A stretch of DNA of 48,772 nt from Bacillota bacterium (GCA_023443025.1 JAEZWM010000035.1:1-48772), one strand, 5' to 3'; positions 1 to 11,926 are shown, numbered from the stretch's first letter. The notes: generated by a model from the sequence alone, not told the origin. Numbers and translations: made by a program.

Positions 1-2082
<2,082 letters not shown>

Positions 2083-2224
2083 TTTGTTTGCATTGGTCTT
2101 CCAATGCTTCTGTTTTAATCCGGTAAAGATTGTTTCTTTTAAGAAATTTGTCTTTACTCTCATTTTGGTTATATATTTCAATTTGCAGTTGTCAATGTGC
2201 ATCATAACTAAGATTAACTTAGTT

Positions 2225-2300
2225 TGGTGGAGATGAGGAGATTCGAACTCCTGACCCCCTGCTTGCAAGGCAGGTGCTCTCCCAACTGAGCTACACCCCC
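2225..2300 (-). tRNA. tRNA-Ala (anticodon UGC)
   Basis: The 76-nt minus-strand sequence folds as a cloverleaf. The 7-bp acceptor stem pairs GGGGGTG with CATCTCC, the discriminator is A and the CCA end is encoded. The D-arm motif TAGCTCAGTTGGGAGAGC is present, the anticodon loop CTTGCAA gives TGC (Ala), and the T-arm contains GTTCGAATC. It lies in the 16S-23S spacer, the usual place for tRNA-Ala and/or tRNA-Ile; no tRNA-Ile is present here. Confidence 0.97.
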
Positions 2301-2440
2301 ATAAATAAAAGGATTTATTTTATAATGTGAGTACCTTTATTTCTGTTCCCTTGCGTTCTTTTCCATGAAAGGCACTTCGCTCATTATCTTATTTTTTTCA
2401 TTCCAGAATGAATAGAGGAATAACATAGAACTTTTTAGCT

Positions 2441-3977
<1,537 letters not shown>

Positions 3978-4086
3978 AAGTTTGATTCTGCTCTTATTAT
4001 TTTTAAAATTATTTTGTACGTTTCCTCAAAGTATTCACTATTTTCTTATCTAGGTTCGTGCAGCCCCAATTCTGAGGTGCCTTATT

Positions 4087-4115
4087 ATTATAACACCTAC
4101 AAATTTCTTTGTCAA
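4087..4115 (-). promoter_or_regulatory. rRNA operon promoter P2 (proximal)
   Basis: On the minus strand TTGACA (4110-4115), a 17-bp spacer and TATAAT (4087-4092) match the sigma-70/SigA consensus at every position. It lies about 110 bp upstream of the 16S 5' end and is the nearer of two tandem promoters. Confidence 0.9.
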
Positions 4116-4172
4116 CATGTTTTTTAAATTATTTTTACATGTTTTTCATCTGCGAATTGAAGCAGCCTAACT

Positions 4173-4201
4173 AATATAACAAGTTTTCTGAAGTATGTCA
4201 A
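4173..4201 (-). promoter_or_regulatory. rRNA operon promoter P1 (distal)
   Basis: On the minus strand TTGACA (4196-4201), 17-bp spacer, TATATT (4173-4178), exactly 86 bp upstream of P2. Both promoters share AAAAAACnTG just before the -35 box, followed upstream by A/T-rich DNA that could act as an UP element. Tandem promoters are typical of bacterial rrn operons. Confidence 0.88.
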
Positions 4202-4360
4202 CAGGTTTTTTATATTTTTTGAAAATATAGTTATTTTTTATTATATCTTTTAATTATTCCCATACTCTTGCATCGATGTCTACTTAAATAGAATGTCTAT
4301 AAATCTCTAAAACCATGCTTTTATATAATTAATATGTAATTAATGTTAATAATCATATGT

Positions 4361-4389
4361 TTGATAATTCTTATTCTATAAAGTATAAT
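4361..4389 (+). promoter_or_regulatory. Promoter of the lipoprotein gene
   Basis: TTGATA (4361-4366), a 17-bp spacer and TATAAT (4384-4389) form a strong SigA-type promoter. Transcription would start near 4396, downstream of the upstream in-frame ATG at 4357, which supports translation from 4414. Confidence 0.8.
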
Positions 4390-4413
4390 TGTATTATCTT
4401 TTGGGAGGTATTT

Positions 4414-5124
4414 ATGAAAAATTTAGTAAAACTTTTTATTATAGTGCTAATACTTTCTATCTCTGCTTGTTCTATACCAAGCTTTGATAGTTCTGAACTA
4501 CCGGAAGATAGCACTGAGACAAGCAAAGATGATAATGACACTCCTATAACTAGCGATGGTGAAGATATTAATGATAAAAAGCAGGTTGAGGTTGATGAAG
4601 ATTTCTTTACTAAGCCTGTATTATCTTACATGGCTGGCAAACATACAATAGGGAATGAATTGAAAACTGATGCTATTTATGATATTCACGTAAAAGGATC
4701 TGGAAAATTAAGTATTACCGATGCTTCTTATAATATCGTTATAAATGAAGACTATCCAAATGTGCAGACTCCTACTGAATATCGAATCAGAGTCGCTCTT
4801 GATGCAGGGTACATATTCGATGTTGCAGAAGGAATGATAATCGATATATATAACGCAAAGCCCATCTCCGATTCTACTGCTACACTTACAACCGGCTACT
4901 GGCTTGTTGGAAGCGATATAGAAGAAGGGAGCTTCGATTTAAAGCTTTCGAATGTATATGCTAGCCCTGCATATATAGCCGTATATCAAGATGGAGAGTT
5001 AATAGATACTATTTACTACGTTAAAAACGACGACAATAATGCATCTTCTAAAATTAGTTTGCAAAGAGACGAAGTAATTGTAATCTCAGGTATTTCCGAG
5101 ATAGTATTTACTAAAAGTAAGTAA
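4414..5124 (+). CDS. Putative surface lipoprotein with two related beta-rich domains
   Basis: 236 aa starting at ATG 4414, chosen because GGGAGG (4403-4408) precedes it and the promoter lies just upstream; the in-frame ATG at 4357 precedes the predicted transcript start. The N-terminus is a lipoprotein signal peptide with lipobox SISAC, so Cys19 should be lipidated and the protein anchored outside the membrane. An acidic Ser/Thr/Asp/Glu linker (about 21-60) follows. Two segments resemble each other, GKHTIGNELKTDAIYDIHV and GYWLVGSDIEEGSFDLKL, a pattern seen in many uncharacterised Firmicutes lipoproteins of the 'xVGxDIxxGxYxL' type. Function is unknown; no enzymatic motif was recognised. It is monocistronic, diverging from the rRNA promoters and closed by a bidirectional terminator. 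Confidence 0.8.
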   Translation: MKNLVKLFIIVLILSISACSIPSFDSSELPEDSTETSKDDNDTPITSDGEDINDKKQVEVDEDFFTKPVLSYMAGKHTIGNELKTDAIYDIHVKGSGKLSITDASYNIVINEDYPNVQTPTEYRIRVALDAGYIFDVAEGMIIDIYNAKPISDSTATLTTGYWLVGSDIEEGSFDLKLSNVYASPAYIAVYQDGELIDTIYYVKNDDNNASSKISLQRDEVIVISGISEIVFTKSK

Positions 5125-5127
5125 ATA

Positions 5128-5166
5128 GAAAAACGCACATGATTTTAAAATCATGTGCGTTTTTTT
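5128..5166. terminator. Bidirectional terminator between lipoprotein gene and yhbY
   Basis: The palindrome ACGCACATGATTTT/AAAATCATGTGCGT is flanked by an A-run on the left and a T-run on the right, so it forms a stem plus U-tract on either strand. It separates convergent genes. Confidence 0.85.
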
Positions 5167-5452
5167 AGAAATTGATTATGGACTTATCTTCATTCTTTCT
5201 ATATAATACAAATTTATTTCCAAGTGACGAAACGAACTCTCCATTTAGTTCTTCAATTATTTCGTTAATTATATCTTCTTTTTCATCCATGTTATTATTC
5301 AATATTTTTACTTTAACTATTTCTTCTTTAGTTAGTATTTGATCTATTTGTTTTATAAGATTATCTGATAGACCATTTTTACCTATCAGTACTTTTGGTT
5401 CCATTTTATGAGCTATTTTCTTTAGCTCAGATCTTTGTTTTCCTGTAATCAT
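5165..5452 (-). CDS. yhbY: YhbY-family RNA-binding protein (CRM domain)
   Basis: 95 aa, the usual size of stand-alone CRS1/YhbY (CRM) domain proteins, which bind pre-50S ribosomal particles and rRNA. The N-terminal KQRSELKKIAHKMEP and the conserved GKNG loop at residues 24-27 identify the family. It follows obg by 8 bp, with AGAGG before the ATG, so it is likely co-transcribed with obg; both act in large-subunit assembly. The C-terminal half is the usual alpha/beta fold with a degenerate tail. The exact role is inferred from E. coli and plant homologues. Confidence 0.9.
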   Translation of the reverse strand: MITGKQRSELKKIAHKMEPKVLIGKNGLSDNLIKQIDQILTKEEIVKVKILNNNMDEKEDIINEIIEELNGEFVSSLGNKFVLYRKNEDKSIINF

Positions 5453-5460
5453 ATTAACCT

Positions 5461-6732
5461 CTATTCTTTAAATTCAAACTCTATATCACCGATGATAACA
5501 TCATCGCCTTCTTTTAAACCTATATCACGGAGCTCTTCAATAATTCCTTTTCTCTTAAGTAGATTGTAGAAATAATTAAGAGCTTCATAGTCTTCGAAGT
5601 TTGTCCTATAAATTAAATCTTCGATGAACGGTCCATCTACATGATATACATCATCTTTAACAGTAATAGTATATTCTTCTACCTCTTCTTCGTGATACTG
5701 TTCATACTCTTCATCAAAAGTTTCGTAATTTGTTTTTAAGTCTTTGACATGTTCCCATAATTTATATGCCAGCTCCTTAGTTCCTTCGAGTGTCGCAGCT
5801 GAAGTCTCAATTATATCGTATCCTCGCCCAGTTAAATTATCTATAACTATCTCTTTCCATAATTCCGAGTCGGGTATGTCCATTTTATTTAATACTACTA
5901 ATTGTTTCTTTTTTGAGAGCTCAGGGTTGTAGATTTCCAGTTCTTCATTTATGCTTTCAAAGTCTTCTAATGGATCTCTGCCCTCACTACCGGATATATC
6001 CAGTACGTGGGCAAGCATTCGAGTTCTTTCTATATGCCTTAGAAAATCATGGCCTAATCCTATACCCTCACTTGCTCCTTCTATCAACCCGGGTATATCA
6101 GCGATAACAAAGGACTTACCATGATCTATCTGAACAACTCCTAGGTTTGGTGAAAGTGTTGTAAAATGATAGTTGGCAATTTTGGGCTTTGCATTACTTA
6201 ATATAGAAAGTAGCGATGATTTCCCAACATTTGGCATACCTATAAAACCAATATCGGCTATGAGCTTTAATTCCAATATTACAACTCTCTCTTCCCCCGG
6301 TTTTCCTGGTTCTGCAAATCTTGGAGCTTGTCTGGTTGAGGTTGTAAATTTAGCATTTCCTCGTCCTCCTCTACCGCCCCTTGCAACTATAAACTCTTGT
6401 CCATCTTCTTTAATATCAAACATGACTTTATTTGATTTTTCATCTTTTATAAGAGTACCTACAGGTACTTTTAGAACTAAGTCACTTCCACTTTTTCCAT
6501 ATTGTTTCTTATTCAGTCCGTTTTCGCCTGGTTCAGCTTTATAATGTCTTTTGTATCGAAAATCCATAAGGGTTCTTAGTCCGCTATCACCTTTAATGAT
6601 TATGCTTCCACCATCACCGCCATCGCCGCCTGATGGTCCTCCCATTGGCTCATATTTTTCTCTTCTAAAGGCTATCGCTCCGTCTCCACCTCTACCGGCC
6701 TTAAGCTCGATTTTTGCAAAATCTATAAACAT
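5461..6732 (-). CDS. obg: GTPase ObgE/CgtA, ribosome assembly factor
   Basis: 423 aa, the typical length of Gram-positive Obg. The glycine-rich Obg fold spans about residues 1-158 (GRGGDGAIAFRREKY, GGPSGGDGGDGG). The GTPase domain has G1 GMPNVGKSS at 165-173, G3 DIPG at 212-215 and G4 NKMD at 282-285, and the C-terminal OCT domain covers about 345-423. The protein binds the 50S particle and couples GTP state to ribosome maturation and stress signalling. AGGAGA precedes the ATG. It lies downstream of rplU-prp-rpmA, as in Bacillus, separated from rpmA by a small terminator-like hairpin that may reduce its expression relative to the ribosomal proteins. Confidence 0.97.
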   Translation of the reverse strand: MFIDFAKIELKAGRGGDGAIAFRREKYEPMGGPSGGDGGDGGSIIIKGDSGLRTLMDFRYKRHYKAEPGENGLNKKQYGKSGSDLVLKVPVGTLIKDEKSNKVMFDIKEDGQEFIVARGGRGGRGNAKFTTSTRQAPRFAEPGKPGEERVVILELKLIADIGFIGMPNVGKSSLLSILSNAKPKIANYHFTTLSPNLGVVQIDHGKSFVIADIPGLIEGASEGIGLGHDFLRHIERTRMLAHVLDISGSEGRDPLEDFESINEELEIYNPELSKKKQLVVLNKMDIPDSELWKEIVIDNLTGRGYDIIETSAATLEGTKELAYKLWEHVKDLKTNYETFDEEYEQYHEEEVEEYTITVKDDVYHVDGPFIEDLIYRTNFEDYEALNYFYNLLKRKGIIEELRDIGLKEGDDVIIGDIEFEFKE

Positions 6733-6749
6733 AACATTCTCCTAAAATA

Positions 6750-6775
6750 GAAAAAGCTTACCATGTGGTAAGCTT
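6750..6775 (-). terminator. Terminator or attenuator between rpmA and obg
   Basis: AAGCTTACC (6754-6762) pairs with GGTAAGCTT (6767-6775) around a 4-nt loop. On the minus strand it is followed by TTTTTCTATTTT. It probably terminates part of the rplU-prp-rpmA transcript before obg. Confidence 0.7.
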
Positions 6776-7069
6776 CTATGCTGATATTTGTGAGTTAGGA
6801 TAAACACTTACCTGTTTCCTGTTTTTTCCTAGTCTCTCAAACTTTACAACTCCATCAACAATTGCAAATAGAGTGTCATCTCCGCCTCTTCTTACATTGT
6901 TTCCTGGGTGTATTTTAGTTCCTCTTTGTCTTACAAGGATATTTCCAGCTAATACAAACTGTCCGTCTGCTCTTTTTGTTCCTAGTCTTTTTGCTCTACT
7001 GTCTCTACCGTTCTTAGTACTACCAAGACCTTTTTTACTCGCAAAAAATTGTAAATTAAACTTAAGCAT
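6776..7069 (-). CDS. rpmA: 50S ribosomal protein L27 with processed N-terminal leader
   Basis: 97 aa. After a short leader (MLKFNLQFF) comes the L27 core ASKKGLGSTKNGRDS. In Firmicutes this leader is removed by the Prp protease between Phe9 and Ala10 so that the mature N-terminus can reach the peptidyl-transferase centre; the site is intact here and prp is the next gene upstream. The Shine-Dalgarno GGGAGG lies within the last codons of prp, so translation is probably coupled. L27 binds 23S rRNA near the P site. Confidence 0.97.
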   Translation of the reverse strand: MLKFNLQFFASKKGLGSTKNGRDSRAKRLGTKRADGQFVLAGNILVRQRGTKIHPGNNVRRGGDDTLFAIVDGVVKFERLGKNRKQVSVYPNSQISA

Positions 7070-7071
7070 AT

Positions 7072-7425
7072 CTACACCTCCCTAATGGTGATTTTTGCAT
7101 ATTTATCGTAATCTTGTATGGCTCCGCGTATGCCGGTTAAAAACATTGAAGTTAATAACCTAACGTCATGCCTCTCATTTTCCGTTAATGCTTTAATATC
7201 AATATTCAAACTGATATTAACTTGATCTTCGTTTATATTATAAGTATATTTTTTAGTATCAAGCTTCAATACTTCATCTAAAGATCCAATAAGCGTGAAC
7301 ATTAGTGTAGAAACTGCAGCACACACTATATCTTCGCCATATTTAGCATAGTTTGCGTGTCCGTCGATAACGACATCACTAACTAAATCATGTACTTTAG
7401 ATTTTTGTATATTTATATCAATCAA
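7072..7425 (-). CDS. prp: Ribosomal-processing cysteine protease Prp (YsxB family)
   Basis: 117 aa, a small cysteine protease that trims the leader from L27. The dyad is visible as His23 in GHANY and Cys35 in DIVCAAVS, matching His22/Cys34 of the staphylococcal enzyme. The gene sits between rplU and rpmA, the conserved position in bacteria with a leader on L27. The start is a TTG at 7425 that lies 2 nt outside the rplU stop codon; no clear Shine-Dalgarno sequence precedes it, so translation is likely weak or coupled to rplU, sensible for a protease needed in lower amounts than its substrate. Confidence 0.93.
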   Translation of the reverse strand: MIDINIQKSKVHDLVSDVVIDGHANYAKYGEDIVCAAVSTLMFTLIGSLDEVLKLDTKKYTYNINEDQVNISLNIDIKALTENERHDVRLLTSMFLTGIRGAIQDYDKYAKITIREV

Positions 7426-7426
7426 T

Positions 7427-7735
7427 TTAAGCTATGATACTAGAGATTTTAACTTTTGTAAAAGGTTGTCTATGACCTTTTTTCTTGCTGAAGCCTTTTT
7501 TAGCTTTGAACTTATAAACTATAACTTTTTTACCTTTTCCATTTTCAAGAACTTCAGCTTCGACCTTAGCACCGTCAACAGTAGGAGAACCAACTTTTGT
7601 TTCATCACCTGAAACCAATAAAACCCTATCGAATTCTACTTTTTCACCTTCATTGGCACTTAGTTTCTCAATAGAAAGAACGTCTCCTTCTCTAACTGTA
7701 TATTGTTTACCACCTGTCTCTATAATTGCGTACAT
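7427..7735 (-). CDS. rplU: 50S ribosomal protein L21
   Basis: 102 aa, the normal size of L21, beginning MYAIIETGGKQYTVREGD, with the C-terminal KKGHRQPFTKVKI signature. It binds 23S rRNA and is a structural protein of the large subunit. First gene of rplU-prp-rpmA, with a strong AAGGAGGTG ribosome binding site and a leader of about 75 nt that can form alternative pairings over the start (listed separately). Confidence 0.97.
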   Translation of the reverse strand: MYAIIETGGKQYTVREGDVLSIEKLSANEGEKVEFDRVLLVSGDETKVGSPTVDGAKVEAEVLENGKGKKVIVYKFKAKKGFSKKKGHRQPFTKVKISSIIA

Positions 7736-7812
7736 GCGTGCACCTCCTTCTCCATTATACTCGCCGTGTGTAGGTGCTATGCTTTAATACCCCACTCGTG
7801 CGGTTTACACGC
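7736..7812 (-). promoter_or_regulatory. rplU leader, possible L21 autoregulatory RNA
   Basis: The 5' element GCGTGTA (7806-7812) can pair either with TACAC (7768-7772) in a local hairpin or with CACGC (7736-7740), which lies directly between the Shine-Dalgarno sequence and the ATG. Such exclusive pairing would allow control of translation. L21 leaders are known from Bacillus and relatives; whether this is a member needs a covariance-model search. Confidence 0.4.
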
Positions 7813-7818
7813 TCTGTA

Positions 7819-7848
7819 ATAATATCATATAACAACTATCTATGTCAA
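7819..7848 (-). promoter_or_regulatory. Promoter of rplU-prp-rpmA
   Basis: Minus-strand TTGACA (7843-7848), an 18-bp spacer and TATTAT (7819-7824) upstream of the L21 leader. Confidence 0.65.
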
Positions 7849-7873
7849 TACCACTTGTGTGATTTCTTATATA

Positions 7874-9322
7874 TTAAAGAATTGGAGATAGCAACCTCGA
7901 GAAAGCTTCTTTTACTTTTACCATTCTACCCCTTTGTAGGTAATCTTCAAGCGTCATTTCTACGCTTTTTTCAATGTCCAAGTAAAATTGGTCCTTGAGA
8001 GATTTGTTTACTTCCTCATCATATACTACTGCATTTACTTCAAAGTTCAATGCAAAACTTCTAATATCCATGTTTGCACTACCAACAGTACTAACGTAGT
8101 CATCAATAATAAGTGTTTTGCAATGTAGAAAGCCTGTATTATATATAAATACCTTTGCTCCTGCACGTAATAGTGATCCTAAATATGATAGCGATGCCCA
8201 ATACACAAATGGATGATCAGGGTTTCCGGGTATCATTATATTTACTTTAACACCTGATATAATAGCGGTTTTTAATGCATCCATTATAGCATCATCCGGT
8301 ACAAAATAAGGTGTTTGAATGTATATGACATCCCTTGCACTTGTTATCATTTTAAAAAATGCATTTTTAACATTTTCAAATTGAGTATCAGGGCCAGAAG
8401 TAATTATTTGAACACCACTGTTACCATCCGGATTATAGGATCCGCTTACATGCTCGGATTCCTCATCATGTTTACCACTAGCGTATCTCCAGTCTTTAAT
8501 GAACCTAAATTTTAGTCCTAATACACCCGAACCTTCTATCCTTATATGGGTATCTCTCCACGGTCCAAATTTTTTATCTAGACCTAAGTACTCATCGCCC
8601 ACATTAAATCCACCAACGTAACCAATACTATTATCAATCACAACTATTTTCCTATGGTTACGATAATTCATTCTAATATTGATAGGCCTTATAATACTTG
8701 GAAAAAACACATTTACTTGTCCGCCGTTTTCCTTAAGCTTCTCGAAATGCTTTTTCTTTAATAATCTTCCTCCTACTCCATCATAAAGTAGTCTGACTTC
8801 GACTCCTTCACTTGCTTTTCTCTCTAAAGCTTCAATTATTCTGGAGCCAATTTGATCCTTTTTAAATATATAGTACTGCATGTCGATACTTTCGGTTGCA
8901 TTTTCAATATCGGATAATAGACTTGTAAATTTATCTACTCCCCAATAATATATTTTAATATCATTGTCTTGAGTATAAAAAGACTCATCTACTTCTAAAT
9001 TCATCCTTATTAAGTCATAATACTCACGAGTCTTTTGATTATTATAGAAGAATTTACCTTTAGAAATAAAGTCGCTCTGAAATAGAGTGATGTTACTAAT
9101 AAAATCATCTTGCTCTTCCTTTAGTAAAAACATTTTTCTTTTTTTATAATCCTGACCCAAAAAAAGGTAGAAAATAAAACCAACACCGGGCAACATAGTT
9201 AAGACCATTACCCACATCAGTGTGGATCTTGGATTTTTGTGTCTTCCTAAAAACACTACCAAGATAGCAAGTAATATATTTATCCACCAAAAGGATCTTG
9301 AAGTTAAGTCTATAAAGGGCAT
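7874..9322 (-). CDS. cls: Cardiolipin synthase (phospholipase D superfamily)
   Basis: 482 aa, the length of Bacillus-type cardiolipin synthases, which condense two phosphatidylglycerols into cardiolipin and glycerol at the membrane. Two hydrophobic N-terminal segments (about 10-26 and 35-56, the second ending in the family's FLGQDYKKRK) are followed by two PLD domains. HKD motif 1 is HRKIVVIDNSIGYVGGFN (His223) and motif 2 is HCKTLIIDDYVSTVGSANMD (His400), both complete. It lies between typA and the L21 operon on the same strand; the 48-bp gap to typA has no terminator, so it may be read from the typA transcript. Confidence 0.95.
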   Translation of the reverse strand: MPFIDLTSRSFWWINILLAILVVFLGRHKNPRSTLMWVMVLTMLPGVGFIFYLFLGQDYKKRKMFLLKEEQDDFISNITLFQSDFISKGKFFYNNQKTREYYDLIRMNLEVDESFYTQDNDIKIYYWGVDKFTSLLSDIENATESIDMQYYIFKKDQIGSRIIEALERKASEGVEVRLLYDGVGGRLLKKKHFEKLKENGGQVNVFFPSIIRPINIRMNYRNHRKIVVIDNSIGYVGGFNVGDEYLGLDKKFGPWRDTHIRIEGSGVLGLKFRFIKDWRYASGKHDEESEHVSGSYNPDGNSGVQIITSGPDTQFENVKNAFFKMITSARDVIYIQTPYFVPDDAIMDALKTAIISGVKVNIMIPGNPDHPFVYWASLSYLGSLLRAGAKVFIYNTGFLHCKTLIIDDYVSTVGSANMDIRSFALNFEVNAVVYDEEVNKSLKDQFYLDIEKSVEMTLEDYLQRGRMVKVKEAFSRLLSPIL

Positions 9323-9370
9323 TTCATCACAACCTATCTGATTAATACTTTAATTATATGACATCTATTT

Positions 9371-11200
9371 TTATCTTGTATTTTTGTTTGATTTGTATCT
9401 TTTATTTGTATTTAAAATTTTCTTCCTTAGTCTAAGTGAATTCGGAGTTACTTCTATAAGCTCGTCGTTTTCAATAAATTCCATTAATTCTTCCAGGCTC
9501 ATTACTTTAGGAGGATATAGTCTTATCGCATCATCAGCTGCTGATGATCTGATGTTTGTCTGCTGTTTCTTTCTACAAATGTTCACCTCTATATCCAGTC
9601 CCTTGGCGTTTGATCCTACTACCATACCTTCGTAAACTTCTTGGCCGGGAGAGATAAATAGTATACCTCTTTCTTGTGCTTGACCAAGGCCATAGGAAGT
9701 CGCAACTCCTGTTTCAAACGCAATCAGTGAGCCGAGATTTCTCTTTGGAATCTCACCTTTATACTCCTGAAATGAGTCAAATTCAGTATTTATCACTCCA
9801 TTACCCCTGGTATCGGTCATGAATTCCTGTCTGTATCCAATTAATCCTCTTGCCGGAATCAAGAACTCGAGCCTTGTAAAACCGCCTTTTGAAGGAGTCA
9901 TATCAAGCAGTTCACCTTTTCTCCTTCCGAGTTTTTCAATAATAGCCCCAACGTATTCTTCATCTACGTCAATCGTAACAATCTCCATCGGTTCAAGTAG
10001 CACATTGTTTTCGTCACGTTTATAAAGAACTTCCGGCTTGGATATCATAAACTCGTAGCCTTCCCTTCTCATGTTTTCAATCAAAACTGAAAGATGGAGC
10101 TCTCCTCTACCACTAACCCTAAATGCATCCGTAGAATCAGTATCTTCTACTTTAAGACTTACATCCGTTTGAAGTTCTTTATATAGTCTGGATCTTATTT
10201 GTCTGCTTGTTACATACTTACCTTCCCTTCCTGCAAATGGACCATCGTTGACAGAAAATGTTACGGAAAGCGTTGGTTCGGATATTTTAACAAAAGGCAA
10301 TGCCACGATATTTTCCGGACTGCAGATCGTATCACCTATATTTATACCCTCAACTCCCGTAACAGCAACAATATTGCCCGCACTTGATCTTTCAACTTCA
10401 ATTCTCTTTAATCCTTTGAACTCATATATATTTGTGATTTTTACATTTAAGTGTTTATCAGGTTCATTATAGTTAACTATCACAGCATTATCTCCCTGAA
10501 CAATCTCTCCACTTTCAATTTTACCTATTCCTATCCTTCCAACATAGTCGCTGTAATCCGTTGTAGAAATTAATAATTTAAAAGGCTCTTCTTCATTGCC
10601 GGTAGGTGCAGGAATCCAATCGATAATTGTATCCAGTAATGCTGTCATATCCTCTGTTACTAATTCAGGATCAGTAGTTGCATAACCTTTTCTAGCTGAA
10701 GCATATATAAAAGGTGATTCTACATATGACTCATCTGCATCCATTTGTATAAATAGATTTAAAAGTTCATCTTGGATTTGTTCAGTCCTAGCTTCAGGTC
10801 TATCTATCTTGTTTATACATATTATAGCAGGTAGATTAAGTTCAAATGCTTTTCTTAATACAAATTTAGTTTGCGGCATTGGCCCTTCGAAGGCATCAAT
10901 TACAAGTATGACCCCATTTGCCATTTTTAAAACTCTTTCCACTTCTCCCCCAAAATCAGCATGCCCAGGGGTATCGATTATATTTATTTTGTATCCTTTG
11001 TATTCAATGGCTGTGTTCTTCGAAAGAATAGTGATTCCTCTTTCTTTCTCAATATCATTTGAGTCCATAACCCTATCATCTACCACTTGGTTATCTCTAA
11101 AAATTCCTGATGTTCTCAAAAGGCCATCTACTAGTGTTGTTTTCCCATGGTCTACATGAGCTATTATTGCTACATTTCTTATTCTTTTGTCTATATTCAT
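9371..11200 (-). CDS. typA: Translational GTPase TypA/BipA
   Basis: 609 aa, full length. The N-terminus NVAIIAHVDHGKTTLVDGLL holds G1 (about 14-21); RGITI, DTPGHADF and NKID are the other GTPase motifs. EF-G-like domains follow, including GRGELHLSVLIENMRREGYE and the BipA C-terminal domain (RKKQQTNIRSSAADDAIRL). TypA binds the ribosome, assists 50S assembly and matters under cold and other stress. A terminator-like hairpin lies upstream at 11284-11325, so typA appears to have its own promoter. Confidence 0.97.
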   Translation of the reverse strand: MNIDKRIRNVAIIAHVDHGKTTLVDGLLRTSGIFRDNQVVDDRVMDSNDIEKERGITILSKNTAIEYKGYKINIIDTPGHADFGGEVERVLKMANGVILVIDAFEGPMPQTKFVLRKAFELNLPAIICINKIDRPEARTEQIQDELLNLFIQMDADESYVESPFIYASARKGYATTDPELVTEDMTALLDTIIDWIPAPTGNEEEPFKLLISTTDYSDYVGRIGIGKIESGEIVQGDNAVIVNYNEPDKHLNVKITNIYEFKGLKRIEVERSSAGNIVAVTGVEGINIGDTICSPENIVALPFVKISEPTLSVTFSVNDGPFAGREGKYVTSRQIRSRLYKELQTDVSLKVEDTDSTDAFRVSGRGELHLSVLIENMRREGYEFMISKPEVLYKRDENNVLLEPMEIVTIDVDEEYVGAIIEKLGRRKGELLDMTPSKGGFTRLEFLIPARGLIGYRQEFMTDTRGNGVINTEFDSFQEYKGEIPKRNLGSLIAFETGVATSYGLGQAQERGILFISPGQEVYEGMVVGSNAKGLDIEVNICRKKQQTNIRSSAADDAIRLYPPKVMSLEELMEFIENDELIEVTPNSLRLRKKILNTNKRYKSNKNTR

Positions 11201-11283
11201 ACTACCTTCCTTGATTTCTTGTTTTTTTCATAATAAATTCTATCATAAGTAATTAAATAATAATATAATTTTATTCAAAAAGA

Positions 11284-11325
11284 AAAGAAACTCAACGATT
11301 TTACACTTTTCAACTGAGTTTCTTT
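11284..11325 (-). terminator. Terminator downstream of the anti-sigma-factor-like gene
   Basis: AAAGAAACTCA (11284-11294) and TGAGTTTCTTT (11315-11325) form an 11-bp stem with a 20-nt loop, followed on the minus strand by TTCTTTTTG. It lies immediately after the stop codon at 11326. Confidence 0.7.
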
Positions 11326-11712
11326 CTACTTATTAATGATTGCAGTTACACTGTTTTTGTTTATAATTAACTCATCAGATAATTCCTGTACAATTTTCAA
11401 TCCTCTACCACATGTTTTCATACTACTAGGATTGTAATTGGATAAATCATATTTTAGTCCTTCACCTTCATCAATAACTTGTATAGTTACTATATTATCT
11501 TTTATGGTGAGAATTAAATCAATTGATTTATCATTATCAAAACTATTTCCATGTTCACATCCATTAATGACTAATTCATTAATAATCAATCTTATATCAA
11601 ATAATAGATTTTCATCTGGTATAATATTATTTACTTTTCTTATAATAGATTTAACTACTATATTAATATGTTGTAAATCACTTGTATGCTTACCGGTATA
11701 GTAGTATGCCAT
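11326..11712 (-). CDS. RsbW/SpoIIAB-like ATP-binding protein (GHKL fold)
   Basis: 128 aa from ATG 11712, chosen because AGAAGGTG precedes it at proper distance; the in-frame GTG at 11721 overlaps that site. It is a single HATPase_c domain: N box NELVINGCEHG (Glu46, Asn50), G1 box DEGEG at 81-85, G2 box GRGL at 102-105. The size and motifs are those of anti-sigma-factor serine kinases such as RsbW and SpoIIAB, which bind a sigma factor or phosphorylate an STAS-domain anti-anti-sigma factor. No sigma factor or STAS partner is encoded nearby, so the target is unknown. It is monocistronic with its own terminator. Confidence 0.75.
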   Translation of the reverse strand: MAYYYTGKHTSDLQHINIVVKSIIRKVNNIIPDENLLFDIRLIINELVINGCEHGNSFDNDKSIDLILTIKDNIVTIQVIDEGEGLKYDLSNYNPSSMKTCGRGLKIVQELSDELIINKNSVTAIINK

Positions 11713-11926
11713 TTTAATCACCTTCTAAAACTTATATCAAAATCTTTTAATTATTAATCTATCGGTATATATATTACCCATTTTATATCAATTATATCAA
11801 TTTACAAGTATAAAAGATGGATTAAGCGTTAATAAGTAAAAAATCGTTAACAAATTTAAAACTTTTTCTAATAAAATCTAATAAAATCCCATTTCTTCTA
11901 AAAGTACACACAGTTATATAATTTTA

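Noticed and set aside
4357..4413. Upstream in-frame ATG that would extend the lipoprotein by 19 residues
   Set aside because: It precedes the predicted transcript start, lacks a ribosome binding site and would bury the signal peptide; ATG 4414 has GGGAGG.
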